DNA of 25,137 nucleotides from DATJGR01 sp035494855 (lineage in GTDB: Bacteria > Pseudomonadota > Gammaproteobacteria > Pseudomonadales > Azotimanducaceae), in NCBI GenBank assembly GCA_035494855.1, contig DATJGR010000237.1, positions 1 to 25,137 of the forward strand, in the 5' to 3' direction. Positions 15,606 through 23,981 of this stretch are shown here, piece after piece (position 1 is the stretch's first letter; each line of letters begins with the position of its first letter). The notes under the pieces are model-generated. The model searched no databases and was not told where the DNA came from. It saw nothing but the letters and a program-made list of their open reading frames with translations. Both the position numbers and the translations under genes were made by a program.

Positions 15606-15635
15606 TTTATTCCCGGTGCCTTTTTATTCCCGGTG
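15606..15635 (-). repeat. 13-bp direct repeat duplicating the end of rlmH
   Basis: On the minus strand CACCGGGAATAAA occurs at 15635-15623 and again at 15618-15606, a 17-base period. The first copy encodes the final His-Arg-Glu and the TAA stop of rlmH. The second copy lies just beyond the stop in the rlmH-mrdA gap and reproduces the same codons and stop, in a different frame. It looks like a small local duplication. Confidence 0.8.
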
Positions 15636-16088
15636 ATAGGGGTGGCCGGTCAGCAGCGTCCAGGCTCGATAGATCTGCTCTGCAACCACGACGCGCACCA
15701 GCGCATGCGGCAGTGTAGCTGCAGACAGTGACCATGACTCGCCCGCTCGTGCCATGCACTTGTCCGACAAGCCGTCCGCGCCACCCACCAGCAACACGAC
15801 GTCGCGGCCGTCGCGCCGCCAGGCCGCCAGTTTCTGCGAAAGCACGACACTACTCCACGCGCTGCCGCGTTCATCCAACGCGATCACACATTCGTCGTGG
15901 CTGATCCTGCCGAGCAGGCGTTCACCTTCGTCGTCGATGCAGCGTCGGATGTCGCTCTGGCGGCGCGCCGCTGGAACTTGTTCAAGCACGAGCGCATTGT
16001 CCTTCGGTAAACGGCGCGCAAACGTCGCATAGCCCTCTGCGACCCATTCGGGCACTCGGGTACCCACGCACAACAGGCGGATCTTCAC
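15624..16088 (-). CDS. rlmH: 23S rRNA (pseudouridine1915-N3)-methyltransferase RlmH
   Basis: The protein has 154 residues. RlmH is a SPOUT-class dimer that methylates pseudouridine 1915 in helix 69 of 23S rRNA on assembled ribosomes. It shows RRLPKDNALVLEQVPA, the SAM-binding knot region LLVGGADGLSDKC, LPHALVRVVVAEQIYRAW, and the conserved end HPYHRE. The GTG at 16088 gives MKIRLLCVG, which aligns with the family start. The preceding TTG at 16091 would add one residue. It follows rsfS by 12 bases. Its stop lies in a 13-bp direct repeat. Confidence 0.97.
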   Translation of the reverse strand: MKIRLLCVGTRVPEWVAEGYATFARRLPKDNALVLEQVPAARRQSDIRRCIDDEGERLLGRISHDECVIALDERGSAWSSVVLSQKLAAWRRDGRDVVLLVGGADGLSDKCMARAGESWSLSAATLPHALVRVVVAEQIYRAWTLLTGHPYHRE

Positions 16089-16100
16089 CAAACGACCGCG

Positions 16101-16484
16101 CTAAGTGGCGGTCACGGTCGACTCGGCGCGCGGCACTTCGGACCAGAGTCGCTCCAGGTCGTAGAAGTCGCGGGTCTCCTGCTTCATCACATGCACGACG
16201 ACGTCGCCGAGATCCACGAGCACCCACTCCATCGTTTCGCGTCCTTCGACGCCGATCGACGGAATACCTTTCTCGTGCGACGACTCGAGCAGATTGTCGA
16301 CGAGGGCTTTGACGTGTGTGTTGGAGGTTCCGCTGGCGATGACCATATAGTCGGTCACGCTGGTGGCGCGCGATACGTCGAGGGCGACGATTTCTCTTCC
16401 TTTGAGGTCTTCCAGCGCGCGTACGACGTGATCGCGCAGCTTGTTCGGTGGCATGTGCTCTGCAGCACTGCGTACTGCTTTCAT
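16101..16484 (-). CDS. rsfS: Ribosomal silencing factor RsfS
   Basis: The protein has 127 residues. RsfS binds L14 on the 50S subunit and blocks subunit joining under nutrient limitation. Family features are LEDLKGREIVALDVS, TDYMVIASGTSNTHV, IGVEGRETMEWVLVDLGDVVVHVM and YDLERLW near the end. The start is uncertain: ATG 16484 is used here, but the internal ATG at 16454 (MPPNKLRDHVV) aligns better with the E. coli N-terminus. Neither has a strong ribosome binding site. It sits 13 bases after nadD, the usual partner. Confidence 0.95.
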   Translation of the reverse strand: MKAVRSAAEHMPPNKLRDHVVRALEDLKGREIVALDVSRATSVTDYMVIASGTSNTHVKALVDNLLESSHEKGIPSIGVEGRETMEWVLVDLGDVVVHVMKQETRDFYDLERLWSEVPRAESTVTAT

Positions 16485-16497
16485 CAGGCGACTGATG

Positions 16498-17142
16498 TCA
16501 TTGGCAGGAGGGTCCTCGGTACAGGTGGTGCTGCTTAATATAGGTCGAGACAGCGGACGGGAGCAATTGCTCGACGTTCTCCCCGCGTTGTAGGCGCATT
16601 CGGATGTCGGTCGACGAAACGTTCAGCATCGGCGTATCGACGAACGCAACGCGACCGGCCGGCTCGAGCCGCAACAACGCGACATCGTTCACGCGGTGTG
16701 CCGCCGTGAATTCGCGCATGGTGTCGTCGAGTTGCGCATCGTCTCCGGGCCGCTGCAACACGACGAGGTGCGCCAGCGCCGTGAGTTCGCGCCAGCGATA
16801 CCACGTGGGCAGTCCGCGGTACGCGTCCCTGCCGAGCAACCAGACGATCGGCGCTTGCGCACCGCATTGCGACCGCTCTTCCTCGAGCGTTTCCACAGTG
16901 TAGGTCGCGGTGCCGCGCCTGATCTCGCGATCGTCGGCGTGCAGGCGTTCATCGCCCGCTGCCGCGAGTTCGAGCATCGCCCAGCGGTGTCCGATCGATG
17001 CAAACGGTTGCGCGCGATGTTTCGGCCTTGCAGCAAGCACCAGGTTGACGCGCTCCAGATCGAGCGCCGCCGCAGCGGACGTGGCCGCGTGCAGATGACC
17101 GTTGTGGATGGGGTCGAACGTACCGCCGAGAAAGCCGATCAA
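16498..17142 (-). CDS. nadD: Nicotinate-nucleotide adenylyltransferase
   Basis: The protein has 214 residues. NadD joins nicotinate mononucleotide and ATP to form deamido-NAD in NAD synthesis. The nucleotidyltransferase motif GGTFDPIHNGH (residues 6-16) and the SSTDIR motif (176-181) are intact, with LLGRDAYRGLPTWYRW between them. The start codon is TTG, forming a TTGA overlap with the proA stop. No upstream alternative gives a better N-terminus, since MIGFLGGTFDP is the canonical beginning. The proA-nadD-rsfS-rlmH order matches Pseudomonas. Confidence 0.96.
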   Translation of the reverse strand: MIGFLGGTFDPIHNGHLHAATSAAAALDLERVNLVLAARPKHRAQPFASIGHRWAMLELAAAGDERLHADDREIRRGTATYTVETLEEERSQCGAQAPIVWLLGRDAYRGLPTWYRWRELTALAHLVVLQRPGDDAQLDDTMREFTAAHRVNDVALLRLEPAGRVAFVDTPMLNVSSTDIRMRLQRGENVEQLLPSAVSTYIKQHHLYRGPSCQ

Positions 17143-18437
17143 CGATGCCGGATCTCGCCGTTGCCGAACACGACGAACTTCTGCGTCGTGAGTCCTTCGA
17201 GCCCGACGGGACCACGTGCGTGCAGCTTGTCGGTGGAGATGCCGATCTCGGCGCCGAGGCCGAATTCGAATCCATCGGCGAACTGAGTGGAGACGTTCAC
17301 CATCACCGATGCCGAATCGACTTCGGTGACGAAGCGTCGCGCCCTTGCGTAGTCGTTAGACACGATGACGTCGGTGTGCTGCGACCCATACGTTGCGATG
17401 TGATCGATCGCTTCGTCGAGCCCGGCCACGATCCGGATCGACAGGATCGGCGCGAGGTATTCCGCGTGCCAGTCGGATTCGGCCGCAGCGGCAATACCCG
17501 GCAACAACACGCGCGTTTTCGCGCAGCCGCGCAGTTCGACACCCGCGCGCTCGAACTGGTGGCGCAGCGACGGCAGCACGCGCGGCGCAATCGATTGCGC
17601 GACGAGCAGCGTCTCCATCGCGTTGCACACCGCGTACTTTTCGGTCTTCGAGTTGAATGCGATCTGTACTGCCATGTCCGGGTCGGCGCCGTCGTCGATG
17701 TACACGTGACAGATGCCGTCGAGATGTTTGATGACTGGAATCGCCGACTCGGCGCTGACGCGTTCGATGAGGCTCCTGCCGCCACGCGGTATCAGCACGT
17801 CGATGTACTGTTTCAACTTCAGCAGCGCGCCGACCGCGGCGCGATCGGTCGTTGCGACGAGTTGCACCGCCGTCACGGGCAGTTGCGCCTCGACCAGCCC
17901 TTTCGCGATGGCCGCTGCGATCGCGCTGTTGGTGTGAAACGCCTCCGAGCCGCCGCGCAGAATGCAGGCATTACCCGATTTCAGGCACAACGCCGCGGCA
18001 TCGGCCGTTACGTTCGGCCGCGACTCGTAAATCATGCCGATGACGCCAAGCGGAACGCGCATGCGGCCCACCTGGATGCCGCTCGGCCGGAATTCGAGAT
18101 CGGTGATCGCGCCGATCGGATCGGGCAGCGCATCCACCTCTCGGATGCCGTCGATCATCCTGTCGATGCCCCGCTCGTCGAGCACCAGTCGATCGATCAA
18201 CGGCTGCTCGATCTTCGCCGATTTAGCGCCGGCGAGATCGAGCTCGTTGGCCTCCGCGAGCGCTGCCCGCGCGTCGTTCAACGCCGCGGCGATAGCCTGC
18301 AGCCCTCTCGATTTCGCGCCGGTGCCCGCAGCCGCGATCGTCCGCGCGGCGGCGCGTGCATTGCGACCGAGACCGAGCATGTAGGCGTCGATGTCGATCA
18401 CGGTAGGGGTGGCAGGTGCGTGCGTCGTGCGGGCCAT
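17139..18437 (-). CDS. proA: Gamma-glutamyl phosphate reductase
   Basis: The protein has 432 residues. ProA reduces gamma-glutamyl phosphate with NADPH to glutamate semialdehyde in proline synthesis. It is an aldehyde-dehydrogenase-fold enzyme. The catalytic Cys is C271 (YAVCNAMETLL). Other conserved segments are GVIGMIYESRPNVTADAA (131-148), LRGGSEA, and IPRGGRSLI (216-224). proB is not in the window. It follows the LON-domain gene by six bases and overlaps nadD. A very long antisense frame across this gene reflects base composition only. Confidence 0.97.
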   Translation of the reverse strand: MARTTHAPATPTVIDIDAYMLGLGRNARAAARTIAAAGTGAKSRGLQAIAAALNDARAALAEANELDLAGAKSAKIEQPLIDRLVLDERGIDRMIDGIREVDALPDPIGAITDLEFRPSGIQVGRMRVPLGVIGMIYESRPNVTADAAALCLKSGNACILRGGSEAFHTNSAIAAAIAKGLVEAQLPVTAVQLVATTDRAAVGALLKLKQYIDVLIPRGGRSLIERVSAESAIPVIKHLDGICHVYIDDGADPDMAVQIAFNSKTEKYAVCNAMETLLVAQSIAPRVLPSLRHQFERAGVELRGCAKTRVLLPGIAAAAESDWHAEYLAPILSIRIVAGLDEAIDHIATYGSQHTDVIVSNDYARARRFVTEVDSASVMVNVSTQFADGFEFGLGAEIGISTDKLHARGPVGLEGLTTQKFVVFGNGEIRHR

Positions 18438-18443
18438 CGCGTT

Positions 18444-19088
18444 CTAGTTGCGCAGGTTGTTGACGATGCGGGTCAGCTCCGCCAGCCGTTCGCGCGGCAG
18501 ACTCATCTGCAGCAGACCCTGCTTGATCTCGGGCTCCAGCGGCAACAGTTCCGACAGACGCCACGACACCGAACGCGCGTCGCGATAGTCCACGTCGAGC
18601 GCGAGCTTCTGCGCCATCGGGTGTTTCATCAGTTCGCGCAGCATTTCGATCAGCGAGGCGTGCTCCTCGCCGGTTGCCTGCGCGCGCTCCTCCGGCAGGA
18701 ATTCGACGGTGCCCATCAGCAGGTGGTCGTTCGTCTCCGACGTTTCGAGGATGCGGAATTTCGGACCGCCGCTCGTGATGATGCCGAGCATGCCGTTGTT
18801 GAGGGTGTTGAAGTCGACGATCGTTCCATAGGTGCCGACGCTGAAGATGTCCGGCTGCGTCGGATTCTTCCCGAGGCGCGCGTCGGATCCCTCGCGGATC
18901 AATACGACACCGAACCCCGACTTCTCCCGCAGACACCGGCTAACCATGGCGGTGTAGCGCGGTTCGAAAATCCGCAGCGGCAGCCGGCCACCGCTGAACA
19001 GGACCGTGCCCAGCGGAAACAGCGGGATCACCTTGCGAACGGATGCTTCCGGTTGCATGCGCCACACCATATCACGCACCCGCAGCAT
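18444..19088 (-). CDS. LON peptidase substrate-binding (N-terminal) domain protein
   Basis: The protein has 214 residues and resembles the N-terminal domain of Lon (VIPLFPLGTVLFSGGRLPLRIFEPRY, then FGVVLIREG and VGTYGTIVDF) with no AAA+ or Ser-Lys protease part. Stand-alone members are widespread in proteobacteria and their role is not established; binding of substrates or partners is inferred from the domain name only. The ATG at 19088 has AGGG eight bases upstream and is preferred to ATG 19094 or GTG 19097. ATG 19058 is a shorter option. It is the first gene of the long minus-strand run ending at lipB and is divergent from uppP. Confidence 0.87.
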   Translation of the reverse strand: MLRVRDMVWRMQPEASVRKVIPLFPLGTVLFSGGRLPLRIFEPRYTAMVSRCLREKSGFGVVLIREGSDARLGKNPTQPDIFSVGTYGTIVDFNTLNNGMLGIITSGGPKFRILETSETNDHLLMGTVEFLPEERAQATGEEHASLIEMLRELMKHPMAQKLALDVDYRDARSVSWRLSELLPLEPEIKQGLLQMSLPRERLAELTRIVNNLRN

Positions 19089-19169
19089 CGACATCACCCT
19101 GGCGCGCGGCCTGTCGAACGTGCACCTGGGTCGCTAGACTGCAGTCTCCTTCGCGTGCGTGGCACCTCT

Positions 19170-19979
19170 TTGGATCTGATTCAGGTCATCTCGCTGGCGG
19201 TGATGCAGGGGCTGACCGAATTTCTGCCGATCTCGACATCCGCCCATCTGGTGCTTCCGTCGATGCTATTCGGGTGGCCGCCGCAAGGACTGGTGCTCGA
19301 CGTCGCGATGCACGCCGGATCGCTCGCGGCGGTGCTGGTCTACTTCCGGCACGATGTGGTGCATTTCGGCGCCGGATTGTGGAAGTGGTTCCGCGAAGAT
19401 CAGGCGGACGTTTACGTGAGATTGATGGCGCAGGTGCTGACGGCCACGCTGCCGATCGTCGCGCTGGGGATCCTGCTGCGCGACTGGATCGAACCGAATC
19501 CGCGCCCGCTGTTCCTGATCGCCGCCACGACCGCCGGATTCGGTCTGCTGCTGTGGGTGGCCGATACGCGCGTACCGCGCTCCGGCAGCACCGAGTTCGA
19601 AGTGTCGTGGCGCGACGCGCTGCTGATCGGCTGCCTGCAAATGCTGGCGATCGTGCCGGGCACGTCGCGATCGGGCATCACGATCACGGCCGGACTGCTG
19701 CTCGGCCTGTCGCGCGAAGCGGCTTCGCGCTTCGCGTTCCTGCTGGCGATTCCGACCATTCTCGGCACGACGACGCTCGGCACGATCGGCGCAGTTCGAC
19801 TTCACTCTGCGGTGGCCTGGAACGAGACCCTGATCGGTTTCTCGCTGTCGGCAGTCACGTCGTACCTGTCGATCCACTACTTCCTGAAGTGGATCGAGCG
19901 CACCGGCATGGCACCGTATGTTGCATACCTGCTCGCGCTCGGTGCCGGCCTGCTGATCGTCGGTCTGTATCGGAGCTGA
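19170..19979 (+). CDS. uppP: Undecaprenyl-diphosphate phosphatase UppP (BacA)
   Basis: The protein has about 269 residues, all membrane. UppP dephosphorylates undecaprenyl pyrophosphate to regenerate the lipid carrier for peptidoglycan and other glycans, and overexpression gives bacitracin resistance. Both signature motifs are present: QGLTEFLPISTSAHL near the start and PGTSRSG in the middle. The reading frame stays open far upstream, so the start is set by alignment: TTG 19170 gives M-D-L-I-Q, the family start. GTG 19155 is an alternative. Neither has a clear ribosome binding site. It is convergent with ssb, 24 bases apart. Confidence 0.93.
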   Translation: MDLIQVISLAVMQGLTEFLPISTSAHLVLPSMLFGWPPQGLVLDVAMHAGSLAAVLVYFRHDVVHFGAGLWKWFREDQADVYVRLMAQVLTATLPIVALGILLRDWIEPNPRPLFLIAATTAGFGLLLWVADTRVPRSGSTEFEVSWRDALLIGCLQMLAIVPGTSRSGITITAGLLLGLSREAASRFAFLLAIPTILGTTTLGTIGAVRLHSAVAWNETLIGFSLSAVTSYLSIHYFLKWIERTGMAPYVAYLLALGAGLLIVGLYRS

Positions 19980-20003
19980 ACAGCCGGCTACCGCGCGACC
20001 ACG

Positions 20004-20513
20004 CTAGAACGGGATGTCGTCGTCGATGTCGTCGCCGAAGTCGCTCGTGCTCGAGTCGTATCGATCCGCGCCCTGCGGCTCGGCCGCCCGCTTGTCGCCG
20101 CGCGTCGCCTGATTGCGCGGCGCATTGCCGGCGCCGGCCTGCCGCATCGGCGGACCGTCGCCCGTTTCGCCACCGCCGCGGCTATCGAGCATCTGCATGT
20201 CGTTGGCGACGATTTCGGTCGAGTAGCGGTCGTTGCCGTCTTTGTCCTGCCATTTGCGCGTCTGCAAGCGGCCTTCGATGTAAACCTTGCTGCCTTTACG
20301 CAGGTACTCGCCGGCGATTTCGCCGAGCCGCGCGAAGCACACGACCGAATGCCATTCGGTGCGCTCCTGTTGCTCGCCGGTCTGCTTGTCCTTCCACGAC
20401 TCGGCCGTTGCAAGGCGCAGGTTCGTCACCGCCGAACCGCCTTGTGTGTACCGAGTCTCCGGGTCGCGCCCCAGATTTCCGATCAGGATGACTTTGTTGA
20501 TGCCGCGCGCCAT
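20004..20513 (-). CDS. ssb: Single-stranded DNA-binding protein
   Basis: The protein has 169 residues. The N-terminal OB fold (1 to about 110) begins MARGINKVILIGNLGRDPE and contains TEWHSVVCF and KGSKVYIEGRLQTRKWQD. A Gly/Gln/Arg-rich disordered linker follows, then the acidic tip DDIDDDIPF, which recruits replication and repair proteins. The ATG at 20513 is chosen over an upstream in-frame start (20561) because the extra residues precede the conserved MARGINKV. Divergent ssb-uvrA is a conserved gammaproteobacterial arrangement. Confidence 0.97.
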   Translation of the reverse strand: MARGINKVILIGNLGRDPETRYTQGGSAVTNLRLATAESWKDKQTGEQQERTEWHSVVCFARLGEIAGEYLRKGSKVYIEGRLQTRKWQDKDGNDRYSTEIVANDMQMLDSRGGGETGDGPPMRQAGAGNAPRNQATRGDKRAAEPQGADRYDSSTSDFGDDIDDDIPF

Positions 20514-20616
20514 GTCAGTTCTCGTGTGCCGATGGTCGTGAGACGCGGCAGCATATCGCATCGTCCCCTCGAAAACACACGGCGTGCGGCGCTGTCAGGA
20601 GTGAGTGACCCGCGCC

Positions 20617-20645
20617 TTGCGGCGCGCGAGTGTACCGCGTATTTT
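20617..20645 (+). promoter_or_regulatory. Candidate uvrA promoter
   Basis: TTGCGG (20617-20622) and TATTTT (20640-20645) are spaced by 17 bases in the ssb/uvrA intergenic region, a weak sigma70-like pair. The start would fall near 20652, about 22 bases before the uvrA GTG. The -35 overlaps a perfect 6-bp inverted repeat, CGCGCC-TTGC-GGCGCG (20611-20626). No LexA box of the CTG-N10-CAG type is seen in this region. Confidence 0.27.
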
Positions 20646-20673
20646 TTCTCGTTTTCGCCGCGCGGAAGTGTCA

Positions 20674-23496
20674 GTGGACGAGATCACGCTGCGTGGGGCC
20701 CGCACCCACAATCTGAAGAATTTCGACCTGACGATTCCACGGGACAAGCTCGTCGTGGTGACCGGCCTGTCCGGCTCCGGCAAGTCGTCGCTCGCGTTCG
20801 ATACGCTGTACGCGGAGGGTCAGCGCCGCTACGTCGAATCGTTGTCCGCCTATGCGCGGCAATTTCTGTCGATGATGGAAAAGCCGGACATCGATCACAT
20901 CGAAGGGCTCTCGCCGGCGATCTCGATCGAACAGAAATCCACCTCGCACAACCCGCGCTCCACCGTCGGCACGATCACCGAGATCTACGACTACCTGAGG
21001 TTGCTGTTCGCGCGCGTCGGCGAGCCACGCTGCCCGAATCACGGGCAACCGCTCGCTGCGCAAACCGTCAGCCAGATGGTGGATCAGGTGCTCGAGTTGC
21101 CGGGCGACGCGCGCATCATGGTGCTGGCGCCGGTGATTTCCGATCGAAAAGGCGAACACCAGCACGTGTTCCGCGAACTGGTCGCCAACGGTTTCATCCG
21201 GGCGCGGGTCGACGGCATAGTCACCGATCTCGACCACCCACCGACGCTCGACAAGAACAAGAAGCACACGATCGAAGCGGTGATCGACCGGTTGCGAGTT
21301 CGCGACGACGCGCAGCAGCGCCTCGCCGAATCGTTCGAAACCGCGATCTCGCTCGCCGACGGCGTTGCGAAAGTCTCCTTCATCGACGACGAGAAGGCGA
21401 AAGATCTCGTGTTCTCCGCACGCTTCGCCTGTCCGCACTGCGGCTACAGCATCAACGAACTCGAACCGCGCATGTTCTCGTTCAACAACCCGGCCGGCGC
21501 GTGCCCCGAGTGCGACGGTCTCGGCGTGAAGCAGTTCTTCGATGCCGAACTCGTCGTCGCCGATCCGGATCTGTCGCTGGCCGAAGGCGCGATCCGCGGC
21601 TGGGACCGACGTAACGTCTACTACTTCCACATGCTCGCATCGTTGGCGAAACACTACGAATTCGACGTGGACGCCCCGTTCGGTTCACTGAAGAAAAAGC
21701 AGCGCGACGCGATCCTGAATGGCAGCGGACAGGAGCGAATCGACTTCAGCTACGTGAACGATCGCGGCGACGTCATCCAGCGTCGCCACCGCTTCGAAGG
21801 CGTGGTGCCGAACATGGAGCGGCGATACCGTGAAACCGACTCCACGATGGTGCGCGAGAATCTCGCGCGGTACCTGACCGTACGCGAATGCCCGGCCTGC
21901 GGCGGCACGCGACTCAAGGAAGAGTCGCGCAACGTCTACATCGGCGAAACGACGCTTCCGGATCTCACCGATCGATCCGTCGAAGACGCGTTCGGTTATT
22001 TCTCCGGGCTGAAACTCGGCGGACGCCGCGGTGAGATCGCCGACAAGATCCTGAAAGAGATCTGCGCGCGGCTGCAGTTCCTCAACGACGTGGGGCTGAA
22101 CTACCTGACGCTGAACCGCAGCGCCGACACGCTGTCGGGCGGCGAAGCGCAGCGCATCCGGCTCGCCAGTCAGATCGGCGCCGGTCTCGTCGGTGTGATG
22201 TACATCCTCGACGAACCCTCCATCGGCTTGCACCAGCGCGACAACGCGCGACTGCTGCGCACGCTCATTCACCTGCGCGACCTCGGCAATACGGTGATCG
22301 TGGTGGAACACGACGAGGAAGCAATTCGCCGCGCCGATCACATCATCGACATCGGGCCTGGCGCCGGGGTGCACGGCGGTGAGGTCGTTGCGCAAGGCAA
22401 ACTGCAGGACATCCTGAAGTCGAGGCGCTCGATCACCGGACAATACCTTTCAGGCAAGCAGAAGATCGAGGTGCCGAAAACGCGCCGCCCGGTGGATCCG
22501 TCGAAGGTCATTCGCGTGCGCGGCGCGCGTGGCAACAACCTGAAGAATCTCACGGTCGACATTCCATTCGGATTGTTCACGTGCGTGACCGGTGTTTCGG
22601 GATCCGGCAAGTCGACCTTGATCAATCACACGCTGATGCCGATCGCGGCGCGCGTGCTGAACAAAGCGACCACGCCGACTGCGGCGGTTCACGACGGCAT
22701 CGACGGGCTGAATCTGGTGGACAAGGTGGTCGACATCGATCAGAGCCCGATCGGCCGCACGCCGCGCTCGAACCCCGCCACGTACACCGGCCTGTTCACG
22801 CCGATCCGCGAACTGTTCGCGCAGACGCAGGAAGCGCGCAGCCGCGGTTATCAGGCCGGACGTTTCAGCTTCAACGTGAAAGGCGGCCGTTGCGAAGCGT
22901 GTCAGGGTGACGGCCTGATCAAAGTAGAGATGCACTTCCTGCCGGACATCTACGTACCGTGCGACGTGTGCAAGAGCAAGCGCTACAACCGCGAAACGCT
23001 CGACGTACGGTACAAAGACAAGAACATCAGCGAAGTGCTGGAGATGACCGTCGAGGAAGCGCGCGAGTTCTTCGACGCAGTGCCGATGCTCGCACGCAAG
23101 CTGCAGACGATCGTCGACGTGGGCCTCTCGTACATCCGGCTCGGACAGAGCGCGACGACCTTATCGGGGGGCGAAGCGCAACGCGTGAAGTTGTCGCGCG
23201 AGCTCGGCAAGCGTGACACGGGGCAGACGCTGTACATCCTCGACGAGCCGACCACCGGGCTGCATTTTCACGACATCAAACAACTGCTCGAAGTGCTGCA
23301 TCGGTTGCGCGACGACGGCAACACGATCGTCGTGATCGAGCACAACCTCGACGTCATCAAGACTGCCGACTGGATCATCGACCTCGGTCCGGAAGGCGGC
23401 GGTGGCGGCGGCGAAATCATCGCCACCGGCACGCCGGAACAACTCGCGAAACACAAGAAGTCGTATACAGGGAAATTTTTGAAGGCGATGTTGTAG
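20674..23496 (+). CDS. uvrA: Excinuclease ABC subunit A
   Basis: The protein has 940 residues, exactly the E. coli UvrA length. UvrA is the damage-sensing dimeric ABC ATPase of nucleotide excision repair that loads UvrB. Walker A motifs are GLSGSGKSSL (residues 31-40) and GVSGSGKSTL (near 640). ABC signatures LSGGEAQR occur twice, before DEPSIGLH and DEPTTGLH. Zinc modules CPHC...CPEC (near 250) and CEAC...CDVC (near 740) are intact. GTG 20674 gives MDEITLRGARTHNL, matching the family, with GGAAG five bases upstream. GTG 20668 would add two residues. Eight bases separate its stop from the convergent gene. Confidence 0.98.
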   Translation: MDEITLRGARTHNLKNFDLTIPRDKLVVVTGLSGSGKSSLAFDTLYAEGQRRYVESLSAYARQFLSMMEKPDIDHIEGLSPAISIEQKSTSHNPRSTVGTITEIYDYLRLLFARVGEPRCPNHGQPLAAQTVSQMVDQVLELPGDARIMVLAPVISDRKGEHQHVFRELVANGFIRARVDGIVTDLDHPPTLDKNKKHTIEAVIDRLRVRDDAQQRLAESFETAISLADGVAKVSFIDDEKAKDLVFSARFACPHCGYSINELEPRMFSFNNPAGACPECDGLGVKQFFDAELVVADPDLSLAEGAIRGWDRRNVYYFHMLASLAKHYEFDVDAPFGSLKKKQRDAILNGSGQERIDFSYVNDRGDVIQRRHRFEGVVPNMERRYRETDSTMVRENLARYLTVRECPACGGTRLKEESRNVYIGETTLPDLTDRSVEDAFGYFSGLKLGGRRGEIADKILKEICARLQFLNDVGLNYLTLNRSADTLSGGEAQRIRLASQIGAGLVGVMYILDEPSIGLHQRDNARLLRTLIHLRDLGNTVIVVEHDEEAIRRADHIIDIGPGAGVHGGEVVAQGKLQDILKSRRSITGQYLSGKQKIEVPKTRRPVDPSKVIRVRGARGNNLKNLTVDIPFGLFTCVTGVSGSGKSTLINHTLMPIAARVLNKATTPTAAVHDGIDGLNLVDKVVDIDQSPIGRTPRSNPATYTGLFTPIRELFAQTQEARSRGYQAGRFSFNVKGGRCEACQGDGLIKVEMHFLPDIYVPCDVCKSKRYNRETLDVRYKDKNISEVLEMTVEEAREFFDAVPMLARKLQTIVDVGLSYIRLGQSATTLSGGEAQRVKLSRELGKRDTGQTLYILDEPTTGLHFHDIKQLLEVLHRLRDDGNTIVVIEHNLDVIKTADWIIDLGPEGGGGGGEIIATGTPEQLAKHKKSYTGKFLKAML

Positions 23497-23504
23497 GGCG
23501 CAGC

Positions 23505-23981
23505 TCAGCGTGCGTACAAGCGCACCGTCGCAAACTTCGGTGACCTGTACCAGAAGTCGACTTTGCGGACCACGTGGTCCTTCCCGGTCACCGCAATCTC
23601 GGGCGTAAAGTCACCGGGCTTCAGTGTCTTGCCTTTCAGATCGACCGCCTTCTGCGAACCGTGCGCGAACGTGACCACGAGGCGATCGAGGACGACTGCA
23701 CTACCCTCCACTTCGAGTCGAAGGCTCACGAACGATCCGCGCGCCGACGGCAGGCGAATCTCTTCATGCTGGGCGGCCGTCGCATTTGCCGGCGTCGCCG
23801 CCACGGACGTCGATGCGAGCAGATGCCAGACTTCCGCGGCGTACGCCGTCGTTGCGCCGAATAACGCCAGAAACAGTGCGGTCGGAATGAGTCGTTGTAC
23901 GCGCAATTCGATGGCTGACCGTTCGATCGTTCGCGCATATCTTACGCGACCATCGACGGGATACGTTGCGCTGCTCGACAT
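23505..23981 (-). CDS. Small secreted protein of unknown function
   Basis: The protein has 158 residues from ATG 23981. A hydrophobic signal segment (LIPTALFLALFGATTAYA) ends in a likely signal peptidase I site AYA-A near residue 48. A 26-residue extension before it is long, so TTG 23903 may be the true start. The mature 110 residues are short alternating beta-like stretches (FVSLRLEVEGSAVVLDRLVVTFAHG, then VDLKG, and VRKVDFWYRSPK), suggesting a small periplasmic beta-sandwich, as in poorly described DUF families with an I-x-V-x-F-x-Y pattern. No catalytic motif or lipobox is seen. The ATG shares one base with the upstream hydrolase stop (TGATG). Function unknown. Confidence 0.72.
   Translation of the reverse strand: MSSSATYPVDGRVRYARTIERSAIELRVQRLIPTALFLALFGATTAYAAEVWHLLASTSVAATPANATAAQHEEIRLPSARGSFVSLRLEVEGSAVVLDRLVVTFAHGSQKAVDLKGKTLKPGDFTPEIAVTGKDHVVRKVDFWYRSPKFATVRLYAR

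Noticed and set aside
17145..19169. Open plus-strand frame of about 675 codons running into uppP, suggesting a giant UppP fusion
   Set aside because: The upstream part is antisense to proA and the LON-domain gene and has no domain. UppP has a complete family N-terminus starting at 19170.
20611..20626. GC palindrome followed by a T run before uvrA, considered as a Rho-independent terminator
   Set aside because: The T run begins about 15 bases after the stem, and no gene upstream on the plus strand needs terminating. It more likely belongs to the promoter region.
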